64,000 nt of DNA from an uncultured Pelagibacteraceae bacterium (GTDB lineage Bacteria > Pseudomonadota > Alphaproteobacteria > Pelagibacterales > Pelagibacteraceae), in contig CABXYE010000001.1 of assembly GCA_902516425.1 (NCBI GenBank), forward strand, positions 59,845 through 123,844, given 5' to 3'. A program made the position numbers and the translations under genes. This document shows, piece by piece, positions 48,061-56,964 of the stretch; positions within the stretch are counted from its first letter, which is position 1, and each line of letters starts with the position of its first letter. The notes beneath the pieces are model-generated. The model had not been told where the DNA came from. It made no database searches and saw only the letters and a program-made list of their open reading frames with translations.

Positions 48061-49464
48061 TTAGTTCTTATATTTCCTTACATCATCAAGGTTTCCTGAT
48101 ATTGCTGCTGCCGCAGCCATACCTGGGCTAACTAAATGAGTTCTTCCACCTCTTCCTTGTCTACCTTCAAAATTTCTATTTGATGTTGAGGCACATCTTT
48201 CTTCTGGTTTTAATTTGTCTGCATTCATTGCTAAACACATCGAGCAGCCCGGTTCTCTCCACTCAAATCCTGAATTTACAAAAATTTTGTCCAATCCCTC
48301 TTGCTCTGCTTGCTCTTTCACTAATCCAGACCCTGGAACAACCATAGCTTGGACATGAGAAGCTATTTTTTTATCTTTAAGAATTTTTGCAGCCTCTCTT
48401 AAATCCTCTATTCTACCATTTGTACAACTTCCAATAAAAACTTTATCAATCTTTATATCTTTAGCTGCCATATCCGGTTTTAAACCCATATAATTTAATG
48501 ATCTTTCTAAAGAATTTTTTTTATCCTCATCTTTTTCATTTTTTGGATTTGGTACTCTTTCATCTATTGTAATAACATCCTGAGGAGATGTTCCCCAAGT
48601 TATCATTGGTGAAATTTCATTGGCAGTTAGGTTTACTTCTTTATCAAACTTAGCACCTTCATCAGTATTTAGATTTTTCCAATTTTCTAATGCTTTATCC
48701 CAATCATTTTTTTTTGGAGACATTGGTCTGCCCTCTAAATATTTAAATATCTTTTCATCAGGAGCTATTAATCCTGCTCTTGCACCTCCTTCTATTGTCA
48801 TATTGCAAATTGTCATTCTATTCTCAACACTTAGTGATTTGATTAGATCACCTGCATATTCTATTACACAACCTGTTCCACCTGCAGTGCCTATTTTTCC
48901 AATTATTTGAAGAATTACATCTTTTGATGTAACGCCTAGTGGCAATGTACCGTTAACATTTATTCTAAAATTTTTAGCTTTTTTTTGTACTAATGTTTGA
49001 GTTGCTAAAACATGCTCTACTTCAGAAGTTCCAATACCAAATGCTAATGCACCAAATGCTCCATGTGTTGCTGTGTGACTATCACCACAAACAATAACTG
49101 TACCAGGTTGAGTAAAGCCTTGTTCGGGACCAGTAACATGGACAATTCCTTGTCTCTTATCGCTCATTCCAAAAAGTTTAATACCAAATTCTTTACAATT
49201 AGCTTCTAAAGTTTCAACTTGGATTTTAGACTCATGGTCTGAAATACCTTTCGATCTATCAGTTGTTGGAACATTGTGATCCGCAACTGCTAATGTTAAT
49301 TTTGGATGTCTTACTTTACGTTGAGAATTTCTTAATCCTTCAAAAGCTTGGGGACTAGTAACTTCATGAACTAAATGTCTATCAACAAATAATAGTGCTG
49401 TTCCATCCTCTTGTTGATGGACTAGGTGTTCGTTCCAAATTTTATCGTAAAGAGTATTGGGCAT
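48061..49464 (-). CDS. leuC: 3-isopropylmalate dehydratase large subunit
   Basis: A 467-residue aconitase-family protein. [11 protein letters not shown] and [19 protein letters not shown] are typical, and the [4Fe-4S] ligands lie in [13 protein letters not shown] and [13 protein letters not shown]. It is the catalytic subunit with LeuD. It is first of the leuCDB group and follows rplS by 11 bases, so it may be cotranscribed with the ribosomal operon. That arrangement is unusual in most bacteria. Confidence 0.95.
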   Translation of the reverse strand: MPNTLYDKIWNEHLVHQQEDGTALLFVDRHLVHEVTSPQAFEGLRNSQRKVRHPKLTLAVADHNVPTTDRSKGISDHESKIQVETLEANCKEFGIKLFGMSDKRQGIVHVTGPEQGFTQPGTVIVCGDSHTATHGAFGALAFGIGTSEVEHVLATQTLVQKKAKNFRINVNGTLPLGVTSKDVILQIIGKIGTAGGTGCVIEYAGDLIKSLSVENRMTICNMTIEGGARAGLIAPDEKIFKYLEGRPMSPKKNDWDKALENWKNLNTDEGAKFDKEVNLTANEISPMITWGTSPQDVITIDERVPNPKNEKDEDKKNSLERSLNYMGLKPDMAAKDIKIDKVFIGSCTNGRIEDLREAAKILKDKKIASHVQAMVVPGSGLVKEQAEQEGLDKIFVNSGFEWREPGCSMCLAMNADKLKPEERCASTSNRNFEGRQGRGGRTHLVSPGMAAAAAISGNLDDVRKYKN

Positions 49465-49475
49465 TGAGAAAAAAA

Positions 49476-50063
49476 TTATTTTTTTTCCTGTAAATTTTCA
49501 AGTTTTTTTTCAGTTTTAATTTCAGCTTTAGGTGCTTCTTTTTTCATATCTGTTTTTGGTGCTTCCTCTTTTTTAGGTTCAGTAGTTGAGGCAGCCGCTT
49601 TTACAGACTCTAGTGCACTTTCCTTTGCTGATGCTAGGTTTTCCTCAGTGACAGTCTCTGGCTTAACATCAATATCAATACCGATCTTTTTTCTGATTTT
49701 TTCAGCAATTCTTGCAGATTTACCAGTTCTATCTCTCAAATAATAAAGTTTTGCTCTTCTTACTTTGCCTGAACGAATTACTTTAATCGAATCAATAACA
49801 GTTCCATACAACGGAAAAGTTCTTTCAACACCTTCTCCAAAAGATATTTTTCTAACAGTAAAAGATGAATTTATATCTCTGCTTTTTTTAGCTATACAAA
49901 CACCTTCGAAATATTGAATTCTTTCTTTTTTTCCTTCTGTAATTCTGACGCCAACTTTGACAACATCACCTGGAAAAAAATCAGGGATTTTTTTTTCTGA
50001 AAGAATCTTTTTTACGTTATTTTGGTTTATTTCTTCTATTGTTTTCATTTTAATATTTAACAA
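49476..50063 (-). CDS. rplS: 50S ribosomal protein L19 with a long charged tail
   Basis: A 195-residue protein whose first ~120 residues are a full L19: [40 protein letters not shown] and [19 protein letters not shown]. The remaining ~75 residues are low complexity and rich in Lys, Glu, Ala and Pro ([20 protein letters not shown]). They resemble the tail on S16 encoded two genes away. L19 lies at the subunit interface. Tail function unknown. Typical L19 proteins are about 115-130 residues. Confidence 0.95.
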   Translation of the reverse strand: MLNIKMKTIEEINQNNVKKILSEKKIPDFFPGDVVKVGVRITEGKKERIQYFEGVCIAKKSRDINSSFTVRKISFGEGVERTFPLYGTVIDSIKVIRSGKVRRAKLYYLRDRTGKSARIAEKIRKKIGIDIDVKPETVTEENLASAKESALESVKAAASTTEPKKEEAPKTDMKKEAPKAEIKTEKKLENLQEKK

Positions 50064-50064
50064 A

Positions 50065-50754
50065 TTAATCTTTTTTATATTTATGCCACAAATCTGGTCT
50101 TCGGACGCGTGTTATAGCCTCAGATTGAGATAAACGCCAGTCTTTAATTTTAGCGTGATCACCAGACAATAACACATCTGGAACTGATTTTTCCTCCCAA
50201 ATCTGGGGTTTGGTATATTGAGGATACTCCAAAAGTCCATTTTCAAAAGTTTCTTCTGAAGCCGATTTATCATTCCCTAAAACTCCAGGTAAAAGTCTTA
50301 ATACACTATCAAGCACTACAAGCGCAGCAGTTTCTCCACCTGACAATACATAGTCTCCTATACTAATCTCTTCAATATTTCTTGTAGATAGTACTCTTTC
50401 ATCAACTCCTTCAAAATGACCACAAATTAAAGAAATTGATTTTTCTAATGATAAATCTTGAGCAAGTTTTTGATTAAATATTTTTCCTTTAGGTGAAAGA
50501 TATAAAATCCTATCTCCCTTATTAACATTTTTATCAATAGAGTTTGCTAAGACATCTGGTTTAAGTAACATACCTGTTCCGCCACCATAAGGAGTATCAT
50601 CAACTGTTTTATGTCTATCTGTTGCTGAATCTCTTATATTTATTATATCCAAGCTCCACAATTTTTTAGACATCGCTTTTCTGTAAAGTCCTTTCCCTAA
50701 AGGGCCAGGAAAAATTTCTGGATAAAGTGTAAAAACTCGGGCTTGCAACATCAA
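50065..50754 (-). CDS. trmD: tRNA (guanine-N1)-methyltransferase
   Basis: A 229-residue SPOUT methyltransferase. [31 protein letters not shown] and [20 protein letters not shown] form the knotted SAM site, and the C-terminal part has [11 protein letters not shown]. It methylates G37 of tRNAs reading CNN codons and prevents frameshifting. It sits between rpsP and rplS. The rimM gene normally found between rpsP and trmD is not there. Confidence 0.96.
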   Translation of the reverse strand: MMLQARVFTLYPEIFPGPLGKGLYRKAMSKKLWSLDIINIRDSATDRHKTVDDTPYGGGTGMLLKPDVLANSIDKNVNKGDRILYLSPKGKIFNQKLAQDLSLEKSISLICGHFEGVDERVLSTRNIEEISIGDYVLSGGETAALVVLDSVLRLLPGVLGNDKSASEETFENGLLEYPQYTKPQIWEEKSVPDVLLSGDHAKIKDWRLSQSEAITRVRRPDLWHKYKKD

Positions 50755-50765
50755 TATCCTTTACT

Positions 50766-51185
50766 TTATTTCTTTTCCTCTTTTTTAGCTTCTGCTTTTG
50801 GAGCTTCCTCTTTTTTAGCTTCTGCTTTTGGAGCTTCCTCGTTTTTAGATTCTGCTTTTGGAGCTTCTTCAGAGCCTTCCTTTTTTCTATCTTTTTTTGG
50901 AATTGCTTTTTGTGGATTATTACCGTTAGCAGGCATAGGCATCAATTCATTCTCACCTAAAATTCTGGCTACTCTTGTTGTAGGTTGTGCACCTTGGCCC
51001 AACCAATATTTTATTCTCTCCGCCTCTAATCCAATTCTTTCTTTTTTTTCTTTTGGTAAAAGTGGGTTAAAGAAACCTACTTTTTCTATAAATCTGCCAT
51101 CTCTAGCAAATCGACTGTCGGCTACAACAACCTTATAAACAGGTCTCTTTTTTGTGCCCCCTCTAGATAATCTTAGTTTTAACAT
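50766..51185 (-). CDS. rpsP: 30S ribosomal protein S16 with a repetitive tail
   Basis: A 139-residue protein. Residues 1-80 are a normal S16: LKLRLSRGGTKKRPVYKVVV, ADSRFARDGRFIE, FNPLLP and the IKYWLGQGAQPT block. The last ~60 residues are a charged tail made largely of a ten-residue unit EEAPKAEAKK present three times. It is encoded by 30-base DNA repeats. S16 is an early 30S assembly protein. It follows ffh by 12 bases. Confidence 0.95.
   Translation of the reverse strand: MLKLRLSRGGTKKRPVYKVVVADSRFARDGRFIEKVGFFNPLLPKEKKERIGLEAERIKYWLGQGAQPTTRVARILGENELMPMPANGNNPQKAIPKKDRKKEGSEEAPKAESKNEEAPKAEAKKEEAPKAEAKKEEKK
50781..50870. repeat. 30-base tandem repeat coding the S16 tail
   Basis: Two identical 30-base units (50781-50810 and 50811-50840) are followed by a third with three or four differences (50841-50870). 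They code for EEAPKAEAKK repeats at the S16 C-terminus. The unit length of exactly ten codons means copy-number change would not shift the frame. Confidence 0.9.
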
Positions 51186-51197
51186 TTACTCTCCTTT

Positions 51198-52556
51198 TTA
51201 TTTTAATTGATTAAATAATTCTGGAGGTATTCCTTTGTCAGACATACCTTTCAGATTTCCTTTTGACATCTTCTTCATCATTTCAGACATCATTTTAAAT
51301 TGTTTCAACAATTTATTGATAGTGGCTGGGTCAGTTCCTGAACCATTAGCAATTCTTTTTTTTCTTGAGCCATCAATTATTTTTGGGTTTTCTCTCTCTT
51401 TTTTTGTCATTGATAGAATTATAGCCTCGTTTTTTGTAATAACACTCTCATCAATACCAGCTGCATCCATTTGAGATTTTACTTTTGAAACACCTGGCAT
51501 AAAAGACATAATACCTTCGATACCTCCCATTTTTTTCATTTGTCTTAGCTGGGTTAAATAATCTTGCATTGAAAATTGTCCTTTTTTTAAATTCTCCTCT
51601 GTTTTTTTTATATTTTCTTCTCCTAGATCTTGGGCTGCTTTTTCAACAAGAGAAACAATATCTCCCATTCCAAGAATTCTATTTGCAATTCTGTCTGGGT
51701 GAAAAACCTCAAGATTTTCAATTTTTTCACCAATACCTAAAAATTTTATTGGGACCTGTGAAACAAATTTCATACTTACAGCAGCTCCACCTCTCGCATC
51801 ACCGTCTGCCCTTGTTAAAATTATTCCTGATAAATTAACTGTATTATTGAACTCTTTTGCTACTGATGCAGCTACTTGCCCGGTAAGCGAGTCTGCAACT
51901 AGAAAGGTTTCTGCAGGTTTAATAGTATTTTCTATTTGTTTAATTTCACTCATCATCTGCAAATCTATTTGTGTTCTACCGGCTGTATCAAATAAGATAA
52001 TATCAGCACCATTTAAATTTGCTGCACTCATCGCTCTTTGACAAATATCACTAGGTTGTTGACCTTCAATTATTGGAAGAGTTAATATATTATTTTGATC
52101 ACCTAAAGATTTTAACTGCTCTTGAGCGGCTGGTCTGTAAATATCTAAACTGGCCATCATTACTTTCTTTTTTTTTGTATTCTCTAAATATCTCGCAAGT
52201 TTAGCTGTTGTTGTTGTTTTACCAGAACCTTGTAACCCAACCAGCATCATTGGCACTGGTGGTACTGCATTTAAATTTACATCATTATTTTTTTCACCTA
52301 AAAGATTTACTAATTCATCATAGACAATCTTTACCACCATATCACCAGGTGACGTTGATCTAATAATTTCTTGACCTAATGCTTTTGGTTTTACCTTTTC
52401 AATAAAATCTTTAGCAACCTCAAGAGACACATCAGCTTCTAATAAAGCTTGTCTTATTCCTTTCAATCCTTCATCAACCTGATTTTCATCAAGTGATGGG
52501 GCTTTTTTTAGAGAGGAAAAAACTTCCTCAAATTTATTTGTTAAATTTTCAAACAT
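51198..52556 (-). CDS. ffh: Signal recognition particle protein Ffh
   Basis: A 452-residue SRP54 GTPase. The start is taken at MFENLTNKFEEVF (ATG at 52556); the frame stays open to 52583, but the extra codons read into the leader RNA structure and do not match the family. Motifs are the N domain (about 1-85), GLQGSGKTTTTAKLA for G1, DTAGRTQ for G3 and an M domain with KMGGIEGIMSFMPG and a Met-rich end (FKMMSEMMKKM) that binds signal sequences and the SRP RNA. It delivers nascent membrane proteins to FtsY, encoded at 53542. Confidence 0.96.
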   Translation of the reverse strand: MFENLTNKFEEVFSSLKKAPSLDENQVDEGLKGIRQALLEADVSLEVAKDFIEKVKPKALGQEIIRSTSPGDMVVKIVYDELVNLLGEKNNDVNLNAVPPVPMMLVGLQGSGKTTTTAKLARYLENTKKKKVMMASLDIYRPAAQEQLKSLGDQNNILTLPIIEGQQPSDICQRAMSAANLNGADIILFDTAGRTQIDLQMMSEIKQIENTIKPAETFLVADSLTGQVAASVAKEFNNTVNLSGIILTRADGDARGGAAVSMKFVSQVPIKFLGIGEKIENLEVFHPDRIANRILGMGDIVSLVEKAAQDLGEENIKKTEENLKKGQFSMQDYLTQLRQMKKMGGIEGIMSFMPGVSKVKSQMDAAGIDESVITKNEAIILSMTKKERENPKIIDGSRKKRIANGSGTDPATINKLLKQFKMMSEMMKKMSKGNLKGMSDKGIPPELFNQLK

Positions 52557-52576
52557 ATTTATTACACACAGCAGTA

Positions 52577-52657
52577 ATCGCACTAGTGGGCGAACCCTCG
52601 CTGACTAGTGTCGATCTCTTTGTTTCCAAAGACACCGCAAATTTAATGTTTTTGCGG
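52577..52657 (-). ncRNA. Structured leader RNA upstream of ffh
   Basis: On the minus strand the leader between 52680 and the ffh start is clearly more GC-rich than its surroundings and folds into three hairpins in a row. They are CCGCAAA/TTTGCGG with a nine-base loop (52657-52635), TCTTTG-GAAA-CAAAGA with a GNRA-type loop (52632-52617), and a longer stem at 52615-52577. In the long stem, ATCG with CGAT and CACTAGT with ACTAGTG are joined around an inner GCGA-GGGT-TCGC. A fourth weak stem (ATTAC with GTAAT) lies just before the start. A TATTAT box lies at 52678-52673. I recall that a conserved RNA motif upstream of ffh has been reported in Pelagibacter; this could be that. A cis-regulatory role is inferred. 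Confidence 0.6.
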
Positions 52658-52717
52658 AAACAGCCACAAACTATAATAGAGGTTCAAAAAGTCAATAAAT
52701 AAGTTAAATAACTATAT

Positions 52718-53542
52718 ATGGACATCAAAGCTTTTAAAATGGACGGATTGGGTAATGATTTTGTGATAATCGATAATAGAGAAAAAATTACCAATTTGAC
52801 GAAAGATCAGATAGTTAAAATTTGTGACAGAAATTTTATTGGCTGTGATCAACTAATATTTATTGAGCCAGATAATTTTGCAGATGCAAATTTAAGATTT
52901 TTTAATTCAGATGGAGGAGAATCTGGGGCATGTGGAAATGGAACTAGATGTGTTGCAAATTTTATTTCAAATGAAAAAAATAACAAATCAATAATTTTAA
53001 ATACGCTATCGGGAAAATTAAAATCTGAAATTTTAGAAAAGAAAATTGTTACAACAGAAATTGGTAAAGCAAAGTTAAAATGGAATGAAATACCTTTATC
53101 AAAAGAAATAGATACTAAAAACTTAAATATCAAAATTATTGATTCAAATAATAATGAATACTTAGGTGGTACTGCAATTAACGTGGGTAACCCACATATT
53201 GTTTTTTTTGTTAAAAGGATTGAGGATTTCAATATAGGGAAAATTGGCCCTGAGATAGAAAATCACGAAATCTTCCCAGAGAAATGTAACGTAACAATTG
53301 CGCAAATTTTTAATAAAAATTTGATCAAAGTAAAAGTTTGGGAAAGAGGAACTGGTATTACTAAAGCTTGCGGAACTGCAGCGTGTGCTACTGCATATGC
53401 TGGTAAATTAAATAATCTTACAGAAAATAAAACCGATATAGAATTTTCAACTGGAAAATTATCAATTTCAATAGATGAAAATGATTCTATCCATATGAAA
53501 GGGCCTGTTTCAGAAATCGAAGAAATAAATATTAAATTATAA
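52718..53542 (+). CDS. dapF: Diaminopimelate epimerase
   Basis: A 274-residue protein with KMDGLGNDFVIIDN at its start and the two catalytic cysteines in ESGACGNGTRC and KACGTAACATA. It interconverts LL- and meso-diaminopimelate for lysine and peptidoglycan. It is divergent from ffh across 161 bases and its stop overlaps the ftsY start by one base. The dapF-ftsY pairing is common in alphaproteobacteria. Confidence 0.95.
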   Translation: MDIKAFKMDGLGNDFVIIDNREKITNLTKDQIVKICDRNFIGCDQLIFIEPDNFADANLRFFNSDGGESGACGNGTRCVANFISNEKNNKSIILNTLSGKLKSEILEKKIVTTEIGKAKLKWNEIPLSKEIDTKNLNIKIIDSNNNEYLGGTAINVGNPHIVFFVKRIEDFNIGKIGPEIENHEIFPEKCNVTIAQIFNKNLIKVKVWERGTGITKACGTAACATAYAGKLNNLTENKTDIEFSTGKLSISIDENDSIHMKGPVSEIEEINIKL

Positions 53543-54459
53543 TGGGAATCTTCGATAAATTTAAAATAGGATTTAAAAAAAGTGCATCAGCTTTCACTTC
53601 CGGGCTTAAAGAAATAATTGTTAAAAAGGAAATTGATGACGAAAATTTAAACAGAATCGAAGAATTTTTAATTCTATCAGATGTGGGAGTTGAGGCTGCA
53701 TCTGAAATAAAAGAAATAATTTCTAGAAAAAAAATTGATCCAAATAAAAATTTATCTGATGAAATAAACACTATTTTAAAAAAATATATAATTTCTTTGA
53801 TGGAACCTTTAGAAAATAAATCTTTTTTTGAAAAAAAAGAGAAGCTAAACGCAACCTTAATTTCAGGTGTGAACGGCGTCGGTAAAACAACAACTATAGG
53901 AAAAATAGGAAAAATATTGAAGACCAACGGCAATAAAGTTTTATTTTCAGCCTCTGATACTTTTCGTGCTGCTGCAATTGAACAATTAGAAAATTGGGCA
54001 AATAAAGTAGGAGCACAAATAATAAAATCTTCTCAAGGAGCCGATCCAGCCTCGGTTGCTTTTAAAGCGGTGGATGAGGCTATAAAAAATAATTTTAACC
54101 AAGTTTTAATAGATACTGCGGGTAGACTTCAAAATAAAAAAAATTTAATGGAAGAATATAAAAAGATCGCAAATGTCACAAAAAAAATTGATCCTAACGC
54201 ACCTCATAATGTTATCCTAGTTTTAGATGCAACTTCAGGGCAAAATGTATTAAGTCAAGTGGAAGAATTTAATAAAATTATCCCTATAACAGGTATTGTT
54301 ATGACAAAATTAGATGGCACAGCTAAAGGTGGAATTTTACTAGCGTTAGCAAAAAAATATGCAATTCCTATTATTGCACTTGGCTTGGGTGAAAAAGAAG
54401 ACGATTTACAGTTATTTGAAGCAAGGAAATTTGCTGAAGCTTTTATTCAAATTAATTAA
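53542..54459 (+). CDS. ftsY: Signal recognition particle receptor FtsY
   Basis: A 305-residue SRP-type GTPase made of only the N and G domains: GVNGVGKTTTIGKIG for G1, ASDTFRAAAIEQLENW, DTAGRLQNKKNLMEE for G3, and TKLDGTAKGGILLALA. The acidic A domain seen in E. coli FtsY is absent. The short N-terminus begins MGIFDKFKIGFKKSASAFTS, which could be the membrane-targeting helix. It pairs with Ffh at the membrane. Its last eight bases overlap the convergent gene at 54452. Confidence 0.95.
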   Translation: MGIFDKFKIGFKKSASAFTSGLKEIIVKKEIDDENLNRIEEFLILSDVGVEAASEIKEIISRKKIDPNKNLSDEINTILKKYIISLMEPLENKSFFEKKEKLNATLISGVNGVGKTTTIGKIGKILKTNGNKVLFSASDTFRAAAIEQLENWANKVGAQIIKSSQGADPASVAFKAVDEAIKNNFNQVLIDTAGRLQNKKNLMEEYKKIANVTKKIDPNAPHNVILVLDATSGQNVLSQVEEFNKIIPITGIVMTKLDGTAKGGILLALAKKYAIPIIALGLGEKEDDLQLFEARKFAEAFIQIN

Positions 54460-55015
54460 TTAGATTGCTAGAAATCAAAGGTTTATAAATATTACATTTA
54501 TAATTATCATCAAACTTATAATGACCACAATCTTTAGAAAATGAAGAGATTATAAAATCAAATTTACCAGTTGTAGGATAAAGTTCTAGTTTTTTACTGG
54601 TGATATCGTATTTAAAATTAGCATTTAAACTTTTAACAGCACTAATCATTACTAGTGTTTTGTCATCTTTTAATAAATAATAAGCAAAATCATCTGGAAA
54701 TACTGGAAAATCATACTCTTGTAAAAAATATTTTGCTTTTAAAGGAAACCACTCATAAGAAATTAAAGGTGAAGAAGACTTTGTTAAATGATTGTAAATA
54801 TAAAGGTCTTTTGGATAATCATTTATATAATTATTATTTTCACCTCTAGCTAAAATAGATTTTTCTCTACCTTTAAAATATAAGCTAAACTCTTTGTTGT
54901 GTGAGTCCATATGATCTATGTGAAATAAATCATCTGGTTCAAAAAAATCATCTTGTGAATAAGCGTTCGCAATAAAAATAAATATTGTAATAAATAAAAA
55001 AGATAATCTTTTCAT
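54452..55015 (-). CDS. Secreted protein of unknown function
   Basis: A 187-residue protein with a signal peptide (KRLSFLFITIFIFIANAYSQ, about residues 2-21). The mature chain is rich in aromatic and acidic residues (DDFFEPDDLFHIDHMDSHN), with two Cys near the end (KDCGHYKF, YKCNIYK) that could form a disulfide. I do not recognise a domain. It is convergent with ftsY, overlapping it by eight bases, and follows the hydrolase gene after 49 bases, so it may be separately transcribed. Confidence 0.65.
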   Translation of the reverse strand: MKRLSFLFITIFIFIANAYSQDDFFEPDDLFHIDHMDSHNKEFSLYFKGREKSILARGENNNYINDYPKDLYIYNHLTKSSSPLISYEWFPLKAKYFLQEYDFPVFPDDFAYYLLKDDKTLVMISAVKSLNANFKYDITSKKLELYPTTGKFDFIISSFSKDCGHYKFDDNYKCNIYKPLISSNLIN

Positions 55016-55064
55016 TATCTTTTAATAAAATTAAATTCTGAATTATATTTGTTGAGAATGTGTC

Positions 55065-55883
55065 TTAATTTAAACTTTTGAGAAATGACTTAAGAGCTTT
55101 AACAAGACTTTCATCATACTCCATCATATGATTGTCATATTTTGTGAAATAAGAATATTTTGGTTCATTTGCTTTTTCATATATTTTTTTTCCCATAAAA
55201 AATGGAACTATCTGGTCAGCCTCACCGTGCATTATTAAAATTGGAACTTTTATATTCTGAATTTTTTTCTCATTATCAAATTTATCTTTTAGTAATAAGC
55301 CTACGGGTATGTATGGATAAAAAGTTTTAGCTGCATCAATCATAGAAGTAAAAGGAGTTTCCAATACAACGCCAGCAAAGTTTTTATTTTGTGATAAATG
55401 GGTTGCAACACCAGTTCCTAGAGACTCGCCATAAATAATAATGTTTTCCTCTTTGACACCTTTTCTAACTAACCAATTTATCGCACTTTTCCCATCTTCA
55501 TAAAGTCCCTTTTCAGATGGTTTCCCTTTATTACCACTAAACCCTCTCCAAGCAATTATTAAAAAATTGACATCCATTTTATGGAAATGGTTTAATTTAT
55601 GAATTCTATTTTCAAGAGAGCCAGCATTTCCATGAAAATATAAAACCGTCTTATATTTTTGTAGGTTTTTCTCATGAAACCAGCCCAATAATTCAATATT
55701 ATCCTCTGTGTTAATTTTTACTTTTTCAATAGGAACTGATATTTGATCGCCAGAATAATTATTTTCATTCGGGTAATATAATAAATTTCTCTGATAAAAA
55801 TATAAAAAAACTAAGATTAAGAAATAAACAAAAACAACTATTTGAAAAAATGACAACAAATTATTCCTAAACTTTTTTAACAT
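55065..55883 (-). CDS. Membrane-anchored alpha/beta hydrolase (ABHD13/YfhR-like)
   Basis: A 272-residue protein with an N-terminal membrane anchor (about 12-30) and an alpha/beta-hydrolase fold: YFHGNAGSLENR for the oxyanion hole, IIYGESLGTGVA with the nucleophile Ser, LIMHGEADQIVPF with the acidic residue, and a C-terminal DNHMMEYDE containing the likely His. The pattern matches the ABHD13/YfhR group of uncharacterised serine hydrolases. Substrate unknown. Its start overlaps the end of the EamA gene by 17 bases. Confidence 0.82.
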   Translation of the reverse strand: MLKKFRNNLLSFFQIVVFVYFLILVFLYFYQRNLLYYPNENNYSGDQISVPIEKVKINTEDNIELLGWFHEKNLQKYKTVLYFHGNAGSLENRIHKLNHFHKMDVNFLIIAWRGFSGNKGKPSEKGLYEDGKSAINWLVRKGVKEENIIIYGESLGTGVATHLSQNKNFAGVVLETPFTSMIDAAKTFYPYIPVGLLLKDKFDNEKKIQNIKVPILIMHGEADQIVPFFMGKKIYEKANEPKYSYFTKYDNHMMEYDESLVKALKSFLKSLN

Positions 55884-56772
55884 TTTTTTTCTTTGCTAAG
55901 TATATGCCAAAAAACACTAAGATCGTTCCAATGAAATGATAATTTTCGAATTGTTCATCAAATAAAAAATACCCATAAATTGCTCCATAAACTGTAAAAA
56001 CATAAAGAGTGAAACCCGTTAATGAAGCGCCTAATTTTTTTTGAGCAACAGTATAAAGTGTAAAAGCTATTATTCCTGGTGAAATAGCAGCAAAAATTAC
56101 CCAGAAGTAAAATTCAGGTATAAATACTGTTTGTTTAAAAAATATTTCTTCACCAATATAAAATGGTAATAAACTTATTGCTCCAAAAAATGATATTAAT
56201 GTAAATCTTTCAAAAATTTTTAGTTCTGAATTCCAGTAAAATAAATAAATAGAATATAATGCCCATCCTATTGCAGCAGCCAGCATCCATAAATCACCAA
56301 TAGTAAATTGTAAATTAATTAATAAATTTAAATCTCCTTTTATAATGATTGTAAAAACTCCTATTAAACACGCGATTAATCCAATTATTTTAGTGAAATT
56401 TATTTTTTCGTGAAAAAAAAAGTATGATATTAAAATTATAAATACAGGAGAAGATGTATAAATAATTCCCATATTCGTTACAGTTGTGGTTTCACCTGCC
56501 AAAAATGGAAAGGCTCCACACACACCACAACCCATTGATCCTAAAAAAAATAATTTTTTGTATTCCTTTTTAATGATCCTAAAATTTTTTTTTAATGTTA
56601 TGTAAGTAAAAGGTAATAATATTAAAAAAACTAGTGTCCATCTCCAAAAGGCTAATGATATTGGAGGAACAAACTCAACACCACCTCTTGCTACCACAAG
56701 ATTACTTGCCATAAAAATTGGTTGAATGAATAATAAGGAAAATGAAAAAAAATTTTTTTTCGAGTTAATCAA
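55867..56772 (-). CDS. EamA/DMT-family permease
   Basis: A 301-residue protein with ten hydrophobic helices in two repeated halves of five, the EamA (drug/metabolite transporter) pattern. Examples are MASNLVVARGG with PPISLAFWRWTLVFLILLPF in the first, and GDLWMLAAAIGWALYSIYLF in the second. Family members export metabolites or amino acids, or take up purines; the substrate cannot be read here. It follows a 58-residue membrane peptide gene by 11 bases and overlaps the hydrolase gene. Confidence 0.85.
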   Translation of the reverse strand: MINSKKNFFSFSLLFIQPIFMASNLVVARGGVEFVPPISLAFWRWTLVFLILLPFTYITLKKNFRIIKKEYKKLFFLGSMGCGVCGAFPFLAGETTTVTNMGIIYTSSPVFIILISYFFFHEKINFTKIIGLIACLIGVFTIIIKGDLNLLINLQFTIGDLWMLAAAIGWALYSIYLFYWNSELKIFERFTLISFFGAISLLPFYIGEEIFFKQTVFIPEFYFWVIFAAISPGIIAFTLYTVAQKKLGASLTGFTLYVFTVYGAIYGYFLFDEQFENYHFIGTILVFFGIYLAKKKNVKKV

Positions 56773-56783
56773 TTTAATGGGAG

Positions 56784-56960
56784 TCAGCTTTTATCAAAAA
56801 AGGCTTCATAAATCATCATAATGATAGCTGCAGCCATTAGAATATAAACAGGCAATACATCAATAAAACCAATCATCATTGATTTGGTAAGCGTTGTTGC
56901 CAAACCAATTAAAAAGAAAACAGCAAATGATAATCCTATTATTGTTGTTATTTTATTCAT
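56784..56960 (-). CDS. Small two-helix membrane protein (58 residues)
   Basis: An ATG-started frame from 56960 to TGA at 56784-56786, encoding 58 residues: a first hydrophobic helix (ITTIIGLSFAVFFLIGLATT) and a second (IDVLPVYILMAAAIIMMIY), with charged ends. It fits closely between the amidase gene (four bases before it) and the EamA gene (11 bases after it) in the same direction. It may be an accessory subunit of the transporter or part of the preceding TRAP group. The family is not recognised. Confidence 0.6.
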   Translation of the reverse strand: MNKITTIIGLSFAVFFLIGLATTLTKSMMIGFIDVLPVYILMAAAIIMMIYEAFFDKS

Positions 56961-56964
56961 AAAT

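Noticed and set aside
52557-52583. Upstream extension of ffh by nine residues
   Set aside because: It reads through the leader RNA and the family begins at MFENLT; the ATG at 52556 is better.
52557-52680. The structured leader of ffh as the 4.5S SRP RNA gene itself
   Set aside because: The conserved GGAAGGAAGCAGCC-type loop region of SRP RNA is not present in the transcript strand. The resemblance GGAAACAGCC is on the opposite strand only.
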